Below are positions 47,800 through 59,445 of a stretch of 64,000 bases of DNA, in pieces. A program made the translations under genes and the position numbers. Numbering within the stretch: position 1 is the stretch's first letter; every line of letters starts with the position of its first letter. The stretch is from Glandiceps talaboti. Its lineage: Eukaryota; Hemichordata; Enteropneusta; Spengelidae. Under the pieces are notes generated by a model, which searched no databases, was not told the DNA's origin, and was given only the letters and a program-made list of their open reading frames with translations. Location of the stretch: contig NC_135566.1 of assembly GCF_964340395.1 (NCBI RefSeq), positions 17,580,001 through 17,644,000 on the forward strand, given 5' to 3'.

Positions 47800-49318
47800 T
47801 CTCTGTGGGGTGCGAGAGAGTTATCTGTGATGCATCTCTGTGGGGTGTGAGGGAGTTATCTGTGGAGCGTCTCTGTGGGGTGTGAGAGAGTTATCTGTGA
47901 TGCGTCTCTGTGGGGTGTGAAGGAGTTATCTGTGGAGCGTCTCTGTGGGGTGTGAGGGAGTTATCTGTGGAGCGTCTCTGTGGGGTGTGAGAGAGTTATC
48001 TGTGATGCGTCTCTGTGGGGTGTGAGAGAGTTATCTGTGATGCGTCTCTGTGGGGTGTGAAGGAGTTATCTGTGGAGCGTTTCTGTGGGGTGGGAGGGAT
48101 ATGTGGTGTATCTCTGTGGGGTGTGAGGGAGTTATCTATGGAGCGTCTCTGTGGGGTGTGAGGGATATGTGGTGTATCTCTGTGGGGTGTGAGGGAGTTA
48201 TCTATGGAGCGTCTCTGTGGGGTGTGAGGGAGTTATCTATGGAGCGTCTCTGTGGGGTGTGAGGGAGTTATCTATGGAGCGTCTCTGTGGGGTGTGAGGG
48301 AGTTATCTATGGAGCGTCTCTGTGGGGTGTGAGGGAGTTATCTATGGAGCGTCTCTGTGGGGTGTGAGGGATATGTGGTGTATCTCTGTGGGGTGTGAGG
48401 GAGTTATCTATGGAGCGTCTCTGTGGGGTGTGAGGGAGTTATCTATGGAGCGTCTCTGTGGGGTGTGAGGGAGTTATCTATGGAGCGTCTCTGTGGGGTG
48501 TGAGGGAGTTATCTATGGAGCGTCTCTGTGGGGTGTGAGGGAGTTATCTATGGAGCGTCTCTGTGGGGTGTGAGGGAGTTATCTATGGAGCGTCTCTGTG
48601 GGGTGTGAGGGAGTTATCTATGGAGCGTCTCTGTGGGGTGTGAGGGAGTTATCTATGGAGCGTCTCTGTGGGGTGTGAGGGAGTTATCTATGGAGCGTCT
48701 CTGTGGGGTGTGAGGGAGTTATCTATGGAGCGTCTCTGTGGGGTGTGAGGGAGTTATCTGTGGAGCGTCTCTGTGGGGTGTGAGGGAGTTATCTGTGGAG
48801 CGTCTCTGTGGGGTGTGAGGGAGTTATCTATGGAGCGTCTCTGTGGGGTGTGAGGGAGTTATCTGTGGAGCGTCTCTGTGGGGTGTGAGGGAGTTATCTA
48901 TGGAGCGTCTCTGTGGGGTGTGAGGGAGTTATCTATGGAGCGTCTCTGTGGGGTGTGAGGGAGTTATCTATGGAGCGTCTCTGTGGGGTGTGAGGGAGTT
49001 ATCTATGGAGCGTCTCTGTGGGGTGTGAGGGAGTTATCTATGGAGCGTCTCTGTGGGGTGTGAGGGAGTTATCTATGGAGCGTCTCTGTGGGGTGTGAGG
49101 GAGTTATCTATGGAGCGTCTCTGTGGGGTGTGAGGGAGTTATCTATGGAGCGTCTCTGTGGGGTGTGAGGGAGTTATCTGTGATGCATCTCTGTGGGGTG
49201 TGAGGGAGTTATCTATGGAGCGTCTCTGTGGGGTGTGAGGGAGTTATCTATGGAGCGTCTCTGTGGGGTGTGAGGGAGTTATCTATGGAGCGTCTCTGTG
49301 GGGTGTGAGGGAGTTATC
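47800..49318. repeat. 35-bp minisatellite array, about 43 units
   Basis: The unit is CTCTGTGGGGTGTGAGGGAG followed by TTATCTATGGAGCGT, 35 bp, nearly identical through most of the array. The left part mixes variants (GTGATGCGT, GTGGAGCGT) and three or four shortened units (GGATATGTGGTGTAT). The period is not a multiple of three, so open frames here are not genes. Confidence 0.97.
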
Positions 49319-49538
49319 GTCCTTCAAAACATAATGAAGATAATCTATTGATAGAAACGTGACAAAATATCAAGATTTAAGTATCATATTTGTTCATACC
49401 TCAGTCTCTGAATGCTATGTTCATTGCTATCCTATCTCATAACACTATGGTAACTACCGCGGCTTGATTGAGCACGTTGTGGACCCCTACACGTATGCTT
49501 AATATCATCTTACTATATAGAAGCGTCTTATATGGTCT
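49319..49538. other. No feature seen
   Basis: Short unique interval between the minisatellite and MITE copy B. Confidence 0.4.
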
Positions 49539-49874
49539 AGAGGCTATCCATGGCTACGAAGATCTTTTTCTCCCCGTCTGGTGAAATGGATGGATCTATA
49601 GCTAGCACAACACTCCATTCTAAAGTATCAATTACCACCAACAGTTGTATGAATCCCATTGGTGTACATGTTATCATGTCCTCATGTGACTTACTTGCTG
49701 ACTGGAAGGGGGGGGGGTGTAATAGGCATAATTTGCATGTTAAATAGGATTGCAATTAATTGAATATTAATGAAGTGGCCAATTTCAAGCGCCTGTCAAT
49801 GTGAGATTTCGATAGACTGTGTCTATTTCGCTAGACATGGAGATTGAGATCTTCATAGCCATGACCATGGATAA
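49539..49874. mobile_element. Palindromic MITE, copy B
   Basis: The left end AGGCTATCCATGGCTACGAA (then GATCT and CCGTCTGGTGAAAT) is mirrored by ATTTCGCTAGACATGG...AGATC and CATAGCC...CCATGGATAAC. Ends are shared with copy A at 26400. The interior differs, and it contains TGGCCAATTTCAAGCGCCTG, a block also seen near 28970. Confidence 0.65.
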
Positions 49875-51068
49875 CTACTGGACTACATCAAACCATGCAA
49901 CTGGGATTATACCACGAAGAGTATCATTCTTTGGTGTTAGTTACTGAATGAATTGTAACAATGACAAAAGGCTAGGTAAGGTAAAGTAAATAATAGAAAC
50001 TCTTATGCCAATTTGGAAGTTTGGAATGGTTTTCCAAAATAGCGTAATTTGATCTCTGTGCATCACTATGCATACTTTGTGTTAATATTTCATTTCTTCT
50101 ATCAGTTATCATCTCATCTATTATCAATAAATTGTTATCACCTCAAATAGATTTCAGATTTTCACTGGTGACAAAACTGTTATGTTAAATCGTTCAAATT
50201 ATGTGCATTTCCCATTACAAGGATATGTAGAAGTAGCCATCTAGGAGATACGATCTAAGAAATGATGATACGTGACTGGCTTAATGCCTTCATTTGTATA
50301 TATTTCCCCCCAAAGAAGTATTCAGTTCCCACAGCACCAAGGCAATTTGCCTGTTGCATGGTTAGTGTCAAGGGTTAACGTTTGTTGCGAGACACTCTAT
50401 GTACCTTTGTGTGCACACGGTACATTAAACTTGCAAATTGCAAATTTCAGACCTTACTGGGTGTGTATATTTCATGGTGAAAAAGTAAAAGATTTTAGAC
50501 TCCTTTCGTACAAACGAAAATAACGGTAGTCTGTATATATTTTAATGGATATCAATATTTTCAAAAATAATATTTGTAACTGTTTAGTATACTTAAAAGA
50601 CTTAAGATTGATTACTTAAACTTAATACTGTGGTACGAATCGGCACACAATGTCATGTAACATATATTTATTTGGCTATTCAAATTTGCTTAAATCATGT
50701 TCACTGCTTGATATTTATATCGCATTTAGAGGCGAGATTAAAAGTTCAGTGTAGGATAAAAAAATAAAAATTTTGATTAGACCTCAAACCTCCGCCACCT
50801 CCGTCTCTCTTTTATACTAGTTTATACATGGCTTAGTGTTTGTTTGGTGAGATAATCTCCCAGAAGATAAGAGATAAAGTAAGTTGTTCCTGTAGTTGAT
50901 TCCTTGGTAATTATAGGATTAGGGGTGTTTTAATTAGACAAGAGGAGAAGAATGGACAAGATGTCTTTATTTAGTCAATAAAGAGATAATTATACACAAC
51001 TGAAAGAGAAAACTAGCCAGGGAAAGAAGGAAAAAAGTTTAATATCACCACAAAAATCAATCAGTCAG

Positions 51069-51106
<38 letters not shown>

Positions 51107-52660
51107 TTTCAATCAAATAATTAATCAATCAATCGACAGATCGATCTATCAATTAATTACATGCCTGCTGTCCCCTGTGGTTATACATCTTTTTTTTTAG
51201 CAAATCGCAGAAAAAAGTGCGTAACATTTATATAGATAACTTGACAACGATTAATATGGTTAACTGCACTAGGTAGTACATGTCAGGGTAAAATGGTCTG
51301 CTGTCAAAAGCTACGTGATTTGATCGAGCGAATAACTAACGTTCACGTTTTGATGTCTAGTTCTTTCCGTACACGTTCAGCCTGTAGCATATCTACTCCC
51401 AAATTGTCTTAGGGTGCGTCATTTACCCAGCCCTAAAACCTTTATCACGAAGGCACGTATGCCATCGACTTACACTGCAGTCATTTTTACGGCGCCGTCC
51501 AAAGTAATGTGTCCGACTGGAAAGAAGCAGAAGATCAGGTTTGCGAGAATGATGTATGCAGCATAGGCTACACGGAGAGTTTGTTGCCTTAGGTCATACA
51601 TGTATTCGCATTTCAGTAAATAACAGTGTATTGTTGTATTCTGACCACGTACGAAAATTATTAACAATCAACCCTAGAATACATAAAAATTATGATCCGT
51701 GTTTTATTGATCTCGATACGATTTTTTATGATTATCAAAATGATAATGGTTTATCTCAATATTTATGACTTCATTATCTTACTGAGTGGTCATATGGATG
51801 AGGATTGGGTATTATTTTGCCGTTTTTCTATAAATACAATTTTATCATGCTTCCTACTTGAAAAATCACACAAACAAACACACAAACAAACAAACAAACA
51901 AACAAACAAACAAACAAACACACAAACAAACACATACATATATATCCAGGAAAGATGACAAAAAAACGCAACATGGGCAAGACTATCACCAATCCCTGAA
52001 TACCCATCGCAATCGCATTAACTGATTGAATAGTGTACGACTTTGAAGTGGCGGCCACGGCGGGATGGAATTGACGCTGCACCTTGAATTAAAACAAATT
52101 TATCATGATTTTCGTTCGCATTTCGACTTCTTGTTGTATATGTTGAAGCCTGCCTGATCACACAGTGATCGAAACTTATCCATCCCACAAATATATAATG
52201 GTACAAACCACTGGTCTTAATTTAATATTCATTTTCAGGTCCTCATTTTCAATTGTTTTTGTACGTATAGTCCGTACAGTGTCTATATATGCACATTGTG
52301 TACGTATACCACAGACGAATTGCTTTAAATGATAGATTCACAAACATGGCATGCCAAAATTCCAGTTGTGAATGGACCTAATAATTTGGTTTCATATTAA
52401 GTTTTGATGTATATTTCAACTCCCAGTGACCATGGAAAAAAGTAATGAAATGTGATGAAACTTTACATGTATTGTATTGGAGCGTTTACTTCGTACATGA
52501 ATTGCTTTGGTTGTTGTAGCTATGGGTTGTTGGCTATGGTTTGATGACACGATTTAATATGAGTGCATTGGTGAAAAGTGTTATGGTATTCCTAGTGTAT
52601 ATGTTTTATGAGAAACTGTTCAGATCATGTACAATAGCTATAGCCATAATAAATCTACGT
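49875..52660. other. Intergenic, microsatellites only
   Basis: An (AATC)n tract at 51055-51140 and an (AAAC)n tract at 51867-51935. No gene seen. Confidence 0.4.
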
Positions 52661-52662
52661 TT

Positions 52663-53640
52663 TTACCTCCCGTAAGGGTACGGGAGGTAATAAAAGGGGA
52701 AGGTGTGTCTGTGTGTCTGTCCGTCTGTCTGTCTGTCTGCCTGTGTGTCTGTGTCATCATTTTCTAAAAATCGGCTGGCTCAATTGTAATGAAATTTGGG
52801 ATATATAATCTTTAGGGTAATAGCTAGACCTGATTAGGTTTTGAGCCAGATCTGTTAAGGTTTAATTAGAGAAATTTGCATATTAGTGAAATCAACTAAT
52901 TACGCAATATCTTAAGACTGCATTCTTCAATTTCAATATAATTTAGTACATTCGTTCAACATAACAACATACATTTGTCCTATAAAATTCGTTGATGTAT
53001 CTTACAGCGTTAATGAATAATTTGCATAATTATTTATTTTTGGTAATTTGGCTATATCTTAAGAAAACTTACTTCAAATTCAACATAATTTAGTACATAC
53101 GTTAACCATAAGAGAACATATATGTCCTATCAAGTTTGTTGATGCACCGTACAGTTTTAATGAATAATTTGCATAATTAATGATTTTCGGTAATTAGGCT
53201 ATATCTTAAGAATACATACTTCAATTCCATATAATTCAGTACATACATTAACCATAACAAATTGTGTATGTCCTATAAAGTTAGTTGATGTACTTTACAG
53301 TGTTAATGAATAATTTGCATAATTAATGATTTTAGGTAATTAGGTTGTATCTTAAAAATGCAAGCTTCAAATTTCGTATAATATGATACGTACATTATAA
53401 TAATACGCACCTGTCCTATGAAGTTTGTTGCTACAACTTTTTCCTTTAATGAGTATTTTGAATAATGAATGATATTCAGTAATTAAGCAGTATCATACAC
53501 TCTTACATACATTAACCTAAGAAAGCAAGCTTGTCCAAAAAACAAAGCCTGTTACCATAGTTTTTTAGTTTAATGAGTTATTTACATAATTAGTGATTCC
53601 CTTACCGGAGGCATTCAGTTTAAATCTGGTTAATAATACA
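52663..53640 (+). mobile_element. Helentron-like non-autonomous element
   Basis: Starts with the palindrome TTACCTCCCGTAAGG...CGGGAGGTAA (52664-52691), followed by a GTCT microsatellite (52704-52755), GGCTGGCTCAATTGTAATGA, and then about four diverged tandem units of ~150 bp, each with TTAATGAATAATTTGCATAA and GTACATACATTAACCATAA. This order matches what I recall of Helentron/pearl-type non-autonomous elements: terminal hairpin, microsatellite, core tandem repeats. Related fragments lie at 20330-20600 and 24690-24860. Confidence 0.6.
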
Positions 53641-53751
53641 TTAAGATTAATATGTTACTGACAAATATGGCTAGTAACCAGATATTCTGTCAACTAAGGA
53701 TTGTACCTTGCTGTTTTTACAATTAAAATCACGACACATGGATCAAACTGT

Positions 53752-54117
53752 CGTCTGGCTTGACAAGAATCTTGATAACTTTGGTACAGATTAAAATCTG
53801 GCTTAACAAAAATCACACCAACTCTGCTACATTTTATCGACGCGTCAGTTCAACAAAAATCTTACCAACACTGCTACATATTGTCCTCTGTAACAACACA
53901 AAATATACCAACAGTGTTGCATTTTATCGTCTGGCGCAACAAAATTCTTACCAACAAAGTGCTACATTTTATCTTCTAACTCAACAGAAAGCTGACTAGC
54001 ATTGCTACATTACATTGTATCGTTTTTCTCGACAAATATCTCTGTTGTTAGGATTGTTGTTGAGTCTGACGATAAAATGTAGCAGTGTTAGCAAGTTTTT
54101 TGTTGCGCCAGACGGCG
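53752..54117. repeat. Degenerate ~48-bp minisatellite with an inverted last unit
   Basis: Units of the form CTACATTTTATCGTCTGGCG CAACAAAA...CTTACCAACA repeat about six times. The last unit (about 54066-54115) is inverted, so the block starts CGTCTGGC and ends GCCAGACG like a short inverted-repeat element. Confidence 0.65.
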
Positions 54118-54221
54118 TTTAGTTTCGGGTGTCCTGATTTGCATTGTAAAAACACAAATTATGAACAACTCACAAGAAAAAAGTAAACATACAATAAGGT
54201 ATACAATGCACAACGCTGTAC

Positions 54222-54349
54222 AATACAATACAATACAATGCAATGCAATGCAATACAATACAATACAATACAATACAATACAATACAATACAATACAATA
54301 CAATACAATACAATACAATACAATACAATACAATACAATACAATACAAA
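54222..54349. repeat. (AATAC)n microsatellite
   Basis: About 25 pentanucleotide units with a short AATGC variant patch. Confidence 0.95.
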
Positions 54350-55367
54350 ACTATTATTATAGACCTATACAAAAGGCTACAGGAAAGGAAAGTTATTTCA
54401 AAGAGTGGTCAAAATTATGTGTATTAATTAACAGCTTTGAGGAAACAAATTATTTTTAAAAGCACAGAGTAAAGTATTTGAAAGAGCTAAAATGTTATGT
54501 GTCTGGTTCGTTTTTAAGAACTTATGATTGTCTCTATTTCCCCGTAGGCGGCTAATAATATCCACTTTATTGGACTTATATAAAGTGATGTCTTTTACAG
54601 TAATATTTTTTTAAAAAAATATGATCTTCTCAACTGAGTGACGTACTTTAAACCTACACTAACTGCTTCGACATTTTCATCACAGATATACTTTCACTAA
54701 AAATTGCCCAATTACTGATTAAAAGACATCATTGCATGTGTTAATTGGTGGTCAATATTATCCATATGTGATGTAGTGACAAGTTTAATTCTTGAACGAA
54801 CAATTCGTTTTGAATCTGTCACCATGTTAAAACTGCACTAATTTGTAACTGTACTATGATCTCTCGATCGGACATCCACAATATAGTCACTACAAATTGT
54901 TATAAAGTACCAATATTTAGATATCTCTATGTTAGTCAGTGCTCGATCTTATCCGTAAACAGTGAAGTAACAGGTTGGAATCGTGATCGCCGTTGAAGGA
55001 ACTATTTTTTGCGTGCGGTCCCTAAAATCAGTTTTGATTTGTTGAACCATATCATATACACAGCTACACACACTACGTTCACCCACAGGTGATTCAATAC
55101 TACTCAGGATGAACGTTATTACGAGTAATTTATTTTAGCTAACAAAACATTTTATGTGATTACTGTCGGAGGGGGAACGCCTCCCACACCCTCCCCACTA
55201 GCTATCATGGGGGGGGGTCTGCCCAGAAACAAGATTGTCAGATAAAACCCTACTGACTAAGTATCTCAAACTCCAGTCCAATGTGAGACTTTTTTCGCAA
55301 AGCCCACATATATAATCTCATTGTTATGTATGGACGCTGAAGTTGAATTCCACTGTTAGTTTAATGT
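54350..55367. other. No gene seen
   Basis: AT-rich intergenic sequence with a G-run at 55200-55210. Confidence 0.35.
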
Positions 55368-55720
55368 ATTGTATCGTTACACATTAAAATATAATGTAGC
55401 CGGGAGGGGGGGGGGCTAAGAAAATGTTATCGTTATTATCGGGGGCCATGACATTTTTTGACAGCGCGAGGGGGGGGGCTGCTCCCCAGGCGCTCCCCCC
55501 CCCCCCGCCGTAAATTCTGACTCCAAACTAGTGCAAATTGTTACAGATTGTATCGTTACACATTAAATTATATGTAGCCGGGAGAGGGGGGCTAAGAAAA
55601 TGCTATGGTTAATATCGGGGGCCATGACATTTTTTGACAGCGCGAGGGGGCTGCTCCCCAGGCGCTCCCCCCCCCCCCCGCCGTAAATTCTGACTCCAAA
55701 CTAGTGCAAATTGTTACAGA
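55368..55720. repeat. Tandem duplication of ~177 bp with G/C runs
   Basis: Two head-to-tail copies (55368-55546, 55547-55720), each from ATTGTATCGTTACACATTAA to CAAATTGTTACAGA, with variable G and C runs around GCTGCTCCCCAGGCGCTCC. Confidence 0.85.
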
Positions 55721-55808
55721 CTACTAGACTGATGAAATACAATCCTATGAAATCCCTTCAGTCAAGCTTGTGGTCTGAAGAGGAGCCAAAGTAAAATGGC
55801 ATTATGGA

Positions 55809-56476
55809 TTAATCGCATTTATACTTCACAGCCCATGCGTCAGTAGATATTATAATATTGTTTTGTTGAAGGTGGGCTTCATCGCTGCCGGCATAACAAT
55901 TGTCGAGCGCGATAGCATAGCCATATTGACCGATTCCTGTAGACTGATAAATACCAGTATAACCCGGTATGTTCACTAAAGGCAATCGAAACTGTATGGA
56001 TGAATTGTTACTGATGGTATACTCAGAGTTCTGACTTTCAAGGAAAGACACTAGGGCTGCATTGACACCATTTTGCCCTCCCATTATCGAACACTCACTG
56101 CAGGTATCGACGGGTGTGATTTCAACAAGTGTTTCATCAACTCCGATGTAATCAGCAATAAAGACGTCACCCTCTCGTACATAACCACTGCACTTAACTT
56201 CTATACATAAAACAGACATAGTGTCCGGTTGAAAAACTGAGGAAGGTATCGATCTTGTTGAATCAATACGAAACCCGTATTCATTACACCAAGTTCCCGT
56301 GCTGCTCCTACTTACGGCCTTAAACCTTCCAGTGACACCCTCGACAAGAATCTTTACAAAACATACTCTTTTATTCTCATTCTCGTATGGAAACCAGGAA
56401 CATTGCGTTCTATCTCTCTCTTGATGGTCTGGGTTGCGGATGTCGTAGTCCTCATATTCATATTCATAGAGGCGAT
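55809..56476 (-). CDS. Secreted coiled-coil protein of unknown function, exon 2
   Basis: C-terminal coding exon (222 codons with stop) of a 380-residue protein. The acceptor GTATATTTCAG ends at 56477. Joined to exon 1 in phase 1 the frame reads TTCT-DRLYEYEYEDYDIRN. The exon codes for a cysteine-containing globular region with motifs CSWFPYENENKRVCFVKILV, GTWCNEYGFRI, CIEVKCSGYVREGDVF, CSECSIMGGQNG and ALDNCYAGSDE, ending AVKYKCD. About nine Cys suggest disulfides in an extracellular domain. I do not recognise the fold. The frame is intact although a 3-kb fold-back element sits 7 bp upstream of the acceptor. Confidence 0.75.
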
Positions 56477-56485
56477 CTGAAATAT

Positions 56486-56493
56486 ACAATCAT
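56486..56493. repeat. 8-bp target-site duplication, left copy
   Basis: ACAATCAT, identical to 59464-59471, immediately outside the inverted ends of the fold-back element. Confidence 0.9.
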
Positions 56494-56519
56494 ATGGAAA
56501 GCCACAACTGACTTAAGTG

Positions 56520-57420
56520 TGCAATTACTATTATTGTATGTGCAAATACTATGTTATTATGTGCATTCAATAGTTTATTATGTGCTTACCTTAAATTATT
56601 ATGTGCATACTGTATTATTCTATGTACAGTTACTATTACTATATGTGCAAACACTATGTTATTATGTGCATTAAATAGTTTATTATGTACAGTTACTATT
56701 ATTGTATGTGCAAACACTATGTTAGTATGTGCATTTAATAGTTTATTATGTACAGTTACTATTATTGTATGTGCAAACACTATGTTAGTATGTGCATTTA
56801 ATAGTTTATTATGTACAGTTATTATTATTGTATGTGCAAACACTATGTTATTATGTGCATTGAATAGTTTATGTACAGTTAGTGTTATTGTATGTGCGAA
56901 CACTATGTTATTATGTGCATTAAATAGTTTATTATGTGCAAATCTTAAGTTATTATGTGCATACTGTATTATTATATGTACAGTTACTATTATTATATGC
57001 GCTAACACTATGTTATTATGTGCAAATCTTAAGTTATTATGTGCATACTGTATTATTATATGTACAGTTACTATTATTATATGTGCTAACACTATGTTAT
57101 TATGTGCATTAAATAGTTTATTATGTGCAAATCTTAAGTTATTATGTGCATACTGTATTATTATATGTACAGTTACTATTATTATATGCGCTAACACTAT
57201 GTTATTATGTGCATTAAATATTTTATTATGTGCAAATCTTAAGTTATTATGTGCATACTGTATTATTATATGTACAGTTACTATTATTATATGCGCTAAC
57301 ACTATGTTATTATGTGCAAATCTTAAGTTATTATGTGCATACTGTATTATTATATGTACAGTTACTATTATTATATGCGGTAACACTACGTCGTTATGTG
57401 CATACAGTAGTTTATTAAGG
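56520..57420 (+). repeat. Left-arm TGTGCA/TTATTA repeat array
   Basis: Units of variable length combine TATGTACAGTTACTATTATT, ATATGTGCTAACACTATG, TTATTATGTGCATTAAATAG and GCAAATCTTAAG. Later units form a regular pattern of roughly 85-120 bp. Confidence 0.9.
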
Positions 57421-57437
57421 GCTTTCGTTAAGATCCC

Positions 57438-57449
57438 CCGCTAGAGGGC
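57438..57449. promoter_or_regulatory. CTCF-core-like motif, left arm
   Basis: CCGCTAGAGGGC matches CCASYAGRKGGC at 11 of 12 positions. The mirrored copy is at 58673-58684. Whether it is bound is unknown. Confidence 0.3.
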
Positions 57450-57522
57450 ACACTTTCTCGCCGATTCAAACACGCACGCGCAGACTCGAGTTGCTGTTGT
57501 GTTATCCTTTTGTGAGCACGTC

Positions 57523-57699
57523 CCGTCGTCGTCTAGTCTGTCATGGAGTCCCACGTCTGTTCTGTCAGATTTAGGTCTGTCAGCTTTCACAGCACGTTTC
57601 TTGACAGAGGGAGTCACTTTCTCTCATGTGCTCGACATGACTGAGGAAAATTTAATAAGTTTTGGTGTCAGAAGATTGGGTATGACCGACTTGATTTAA
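57523..57699 (+). pseudogene. SAM-domain-like coding segment in fold-back element
   Basis: The frame reads WSPTSVLSDLGLSAFTARFL, TEGVTFSHVLDMTEENLISF and GVRRLGMTDLI before TAA. This fits the five-helix sterile alpha motif pattern (W...L..LGL..Y...F...gIt...LL.Lte+dL..lGI...G....I). There is no ATG in frame ahead of it. The first two thirds are mirrored at 58465-58600; the last helix is only in the central part. It could be a captured host exon or a remnant of the element's own gene. Confidence 0.5.
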
Positions 57700-58461
57700 G
57701 AAGTCGGTGCCGGGAAGCTTTGGGGCGGGCCGGGCCTGGGAGCTGACAGGGGGTCCAACTCGTGCGGCAACTAGATCGCCTCGTGACGTCTAGATCGAGA
57801 TCTACCGTAACTAAGGGGAGAACCGTTTGATTTCTGGGGGGGGGGGGGTATGGAGGAAGTAGGTATGGGAGCAAATTTTTTTCCCAGTCAGAGTGACAGC
57901 AATTTTTTTTTCTACTGTCAGTCCTGCATCAATTTTTTTTTCAAATGGAGTAGCAGTGCAATTTTTTTTTTAATTAATCATTAAGTTTGAATGCGTTGTT
58001 CATACTTATACCACGTCACAATGGTTCACAACTGTACCTCTAAATAACTTGTTCTGTGCAAGTAGAAGAATTAGCAGTTAGTATGAAAGACGTCTGTTAA
58101 ATTACAACTTTAAATTATAGAACAGTTCCAAAATCAACTCTGATCAGTACTAAACTTGCTTTTCTTTGAATCAGTCAATTCCTGTAAGTTCTCAGGGAAG
58201 ATATTATTTTTTGTATTTCGTTATATTTGTTGTTCCTCAATTTTCATTCTCAACTTGAGAAAGATTTATTTGTACATCTTTATAAGAGATTTATATTGAA
58301 AGAAAAACACTAGATTTTAACACTAGTCTATTGACTCCTGTCTTGTTTTTTAAATTGTCTTAATTTACAGAAACCAAATAGTCCCCTTCAGATATTGACT
58401 GTGTCATTGAGATATTGCAACAAAAATCCTGAAATATGTTTTCTTGGGTCAGAAAAGGAAA
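57664..58461. other. Non-mirrored centre of the fold-back element
   Basis: A GC-rich first part (57700-57800) is followed by a G-run at 57837-57849, three T-rich repeats (AGTGACAGCAATTTTTTTTT type, 57880-57975) and AT-rich sequence. No transposase or other gene seen. Confidence 0.5.
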
Positions 58462-58610
58462 GGAAAACTTATTAAATTTTCCTCAGTCATGTCGAGCACA
58501 TGAGAGAAAGTGACTCCCTTTGTCAAGAAACGTGCTGTGAAAGCTGACAGACCTAAATCTGACAGAACAGACGTGGGACTCCATGACAGACGACGACGGG
58601 ACGTGCTCGC
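58462..58610 (-). pseudogene. Mirrored, truncated SAM-domain-like segment
   Basis: On the minus strand the frame reads WSPTSVLSDLGLSAFTARFL, TKGVTFSHVLDMTEENLISF, then diverges (PFLF and stop). One amino-acid change (E to K) separates it from the left-arm copy, so the arms are recent or still being homogenised. Confidence 0.5.
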
Positions 58611-58672
58611 AAAAGGATAACACAACAGCAACTCGAGTCTGCGCGTGCGTGATTGAATCGGCGAGAAAGTGT

Positions 58673-58684
58673 GCCCTCTAGCGG
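58673..58684. promoter_or_regulatory. CTCF-core-like motif, right arm (mirror)
   Basis: GCCCTCTAGCGG, the reverse complement of the left-arm motif, so the pair faces opposite ways about 1.2 kb apart. Confidence 0.3.
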
Positions 58685-58699
58685 GGGATCTTAACGAAA

Positions 58700-59445
58700 G
58701 CCCTTAATAAACTACTGTATGCACATAACGACGTAGTGTTACCGCATATAATAATAGTAACTGTACATATAATAATACAGTATGCACATAATAACTTAAG
58801 ATTTGCACATAATAACATAGTGTTAGCGCATATAATAATAGTAACTGTACATATAATAATACAGTATGCACATAATAACTTAAGATTTGCACATAATAAA
58901 ATATTTAATGCACATAATAACATAGTGTTAGCGCATATAATAATAGTAACTGTACATATAATAATACAGTATGCACATAATAAAATATTTAATGCACATA
59001 ATAACATAGTGTTAGCGCATATAATAATAGTAACTGTACATATAATAATACAGTATGCACATAATAAACTATTAAATGCACATAATAACATAGTGTTAGC
59101 GCATATAATAATAGTAACTGTACATATAATAATACAGTATGCACATAATAACTTAATATTTGCACATAATAAAATATTTAATGCACATAATAACATAGTG
59201 TTAGCGCATATAATAATAGTAACTGTACATAGAATAATACAGTATGCACATAATAACTTAAGATTTGCACATAATAAAATATTTAATGCACATAATAACA
59301 TAGTGTTAGCGCATATAATAATAGTAACTGTACATAGAATAATACAGTATGCACATAATAACTTAAGATTTGCACATAATAAAATATTTAATGCACATAA
59401 TAACATAGTATTTGCTCATACAATAATAGTAATTGCACACTTAAG
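58700..59445 (-). repeat. Right-arm TGTGCA/TTATTA repeat array
   Basis: Reverse complement of the left-arm array with a different number and order of units, so the arms have diverged in length but not much in sequence. Confidence 0.9.

Noticed and set aside
48050-48262. 70-residue Gly/Cys/Trp-rich frame
   Set aside because: Minisatellite translation; most of the array, with period 35, breaks every frame.
47800-49318. CRISPR-like direct repeat array
   Set aside because: The 35-bp units are contiguous with no unique spacers, and the context is eukaryotic. It is a minisatellite.
50272-50523. 83-residue plus-strand frame
   Set aside because: No recognisable motif or splice signals and within chance length for this window.
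56551-57444. 297-residue open frame in the left arm of the fold-back element
   Set aside because: It is a translation of the TTATTATGTGCA repeat; the opposite strand is open over the same stretch (266 residues), and the mirrored arm gives the same peptide. Repeat periodicity, not coding selection, keeps it open.
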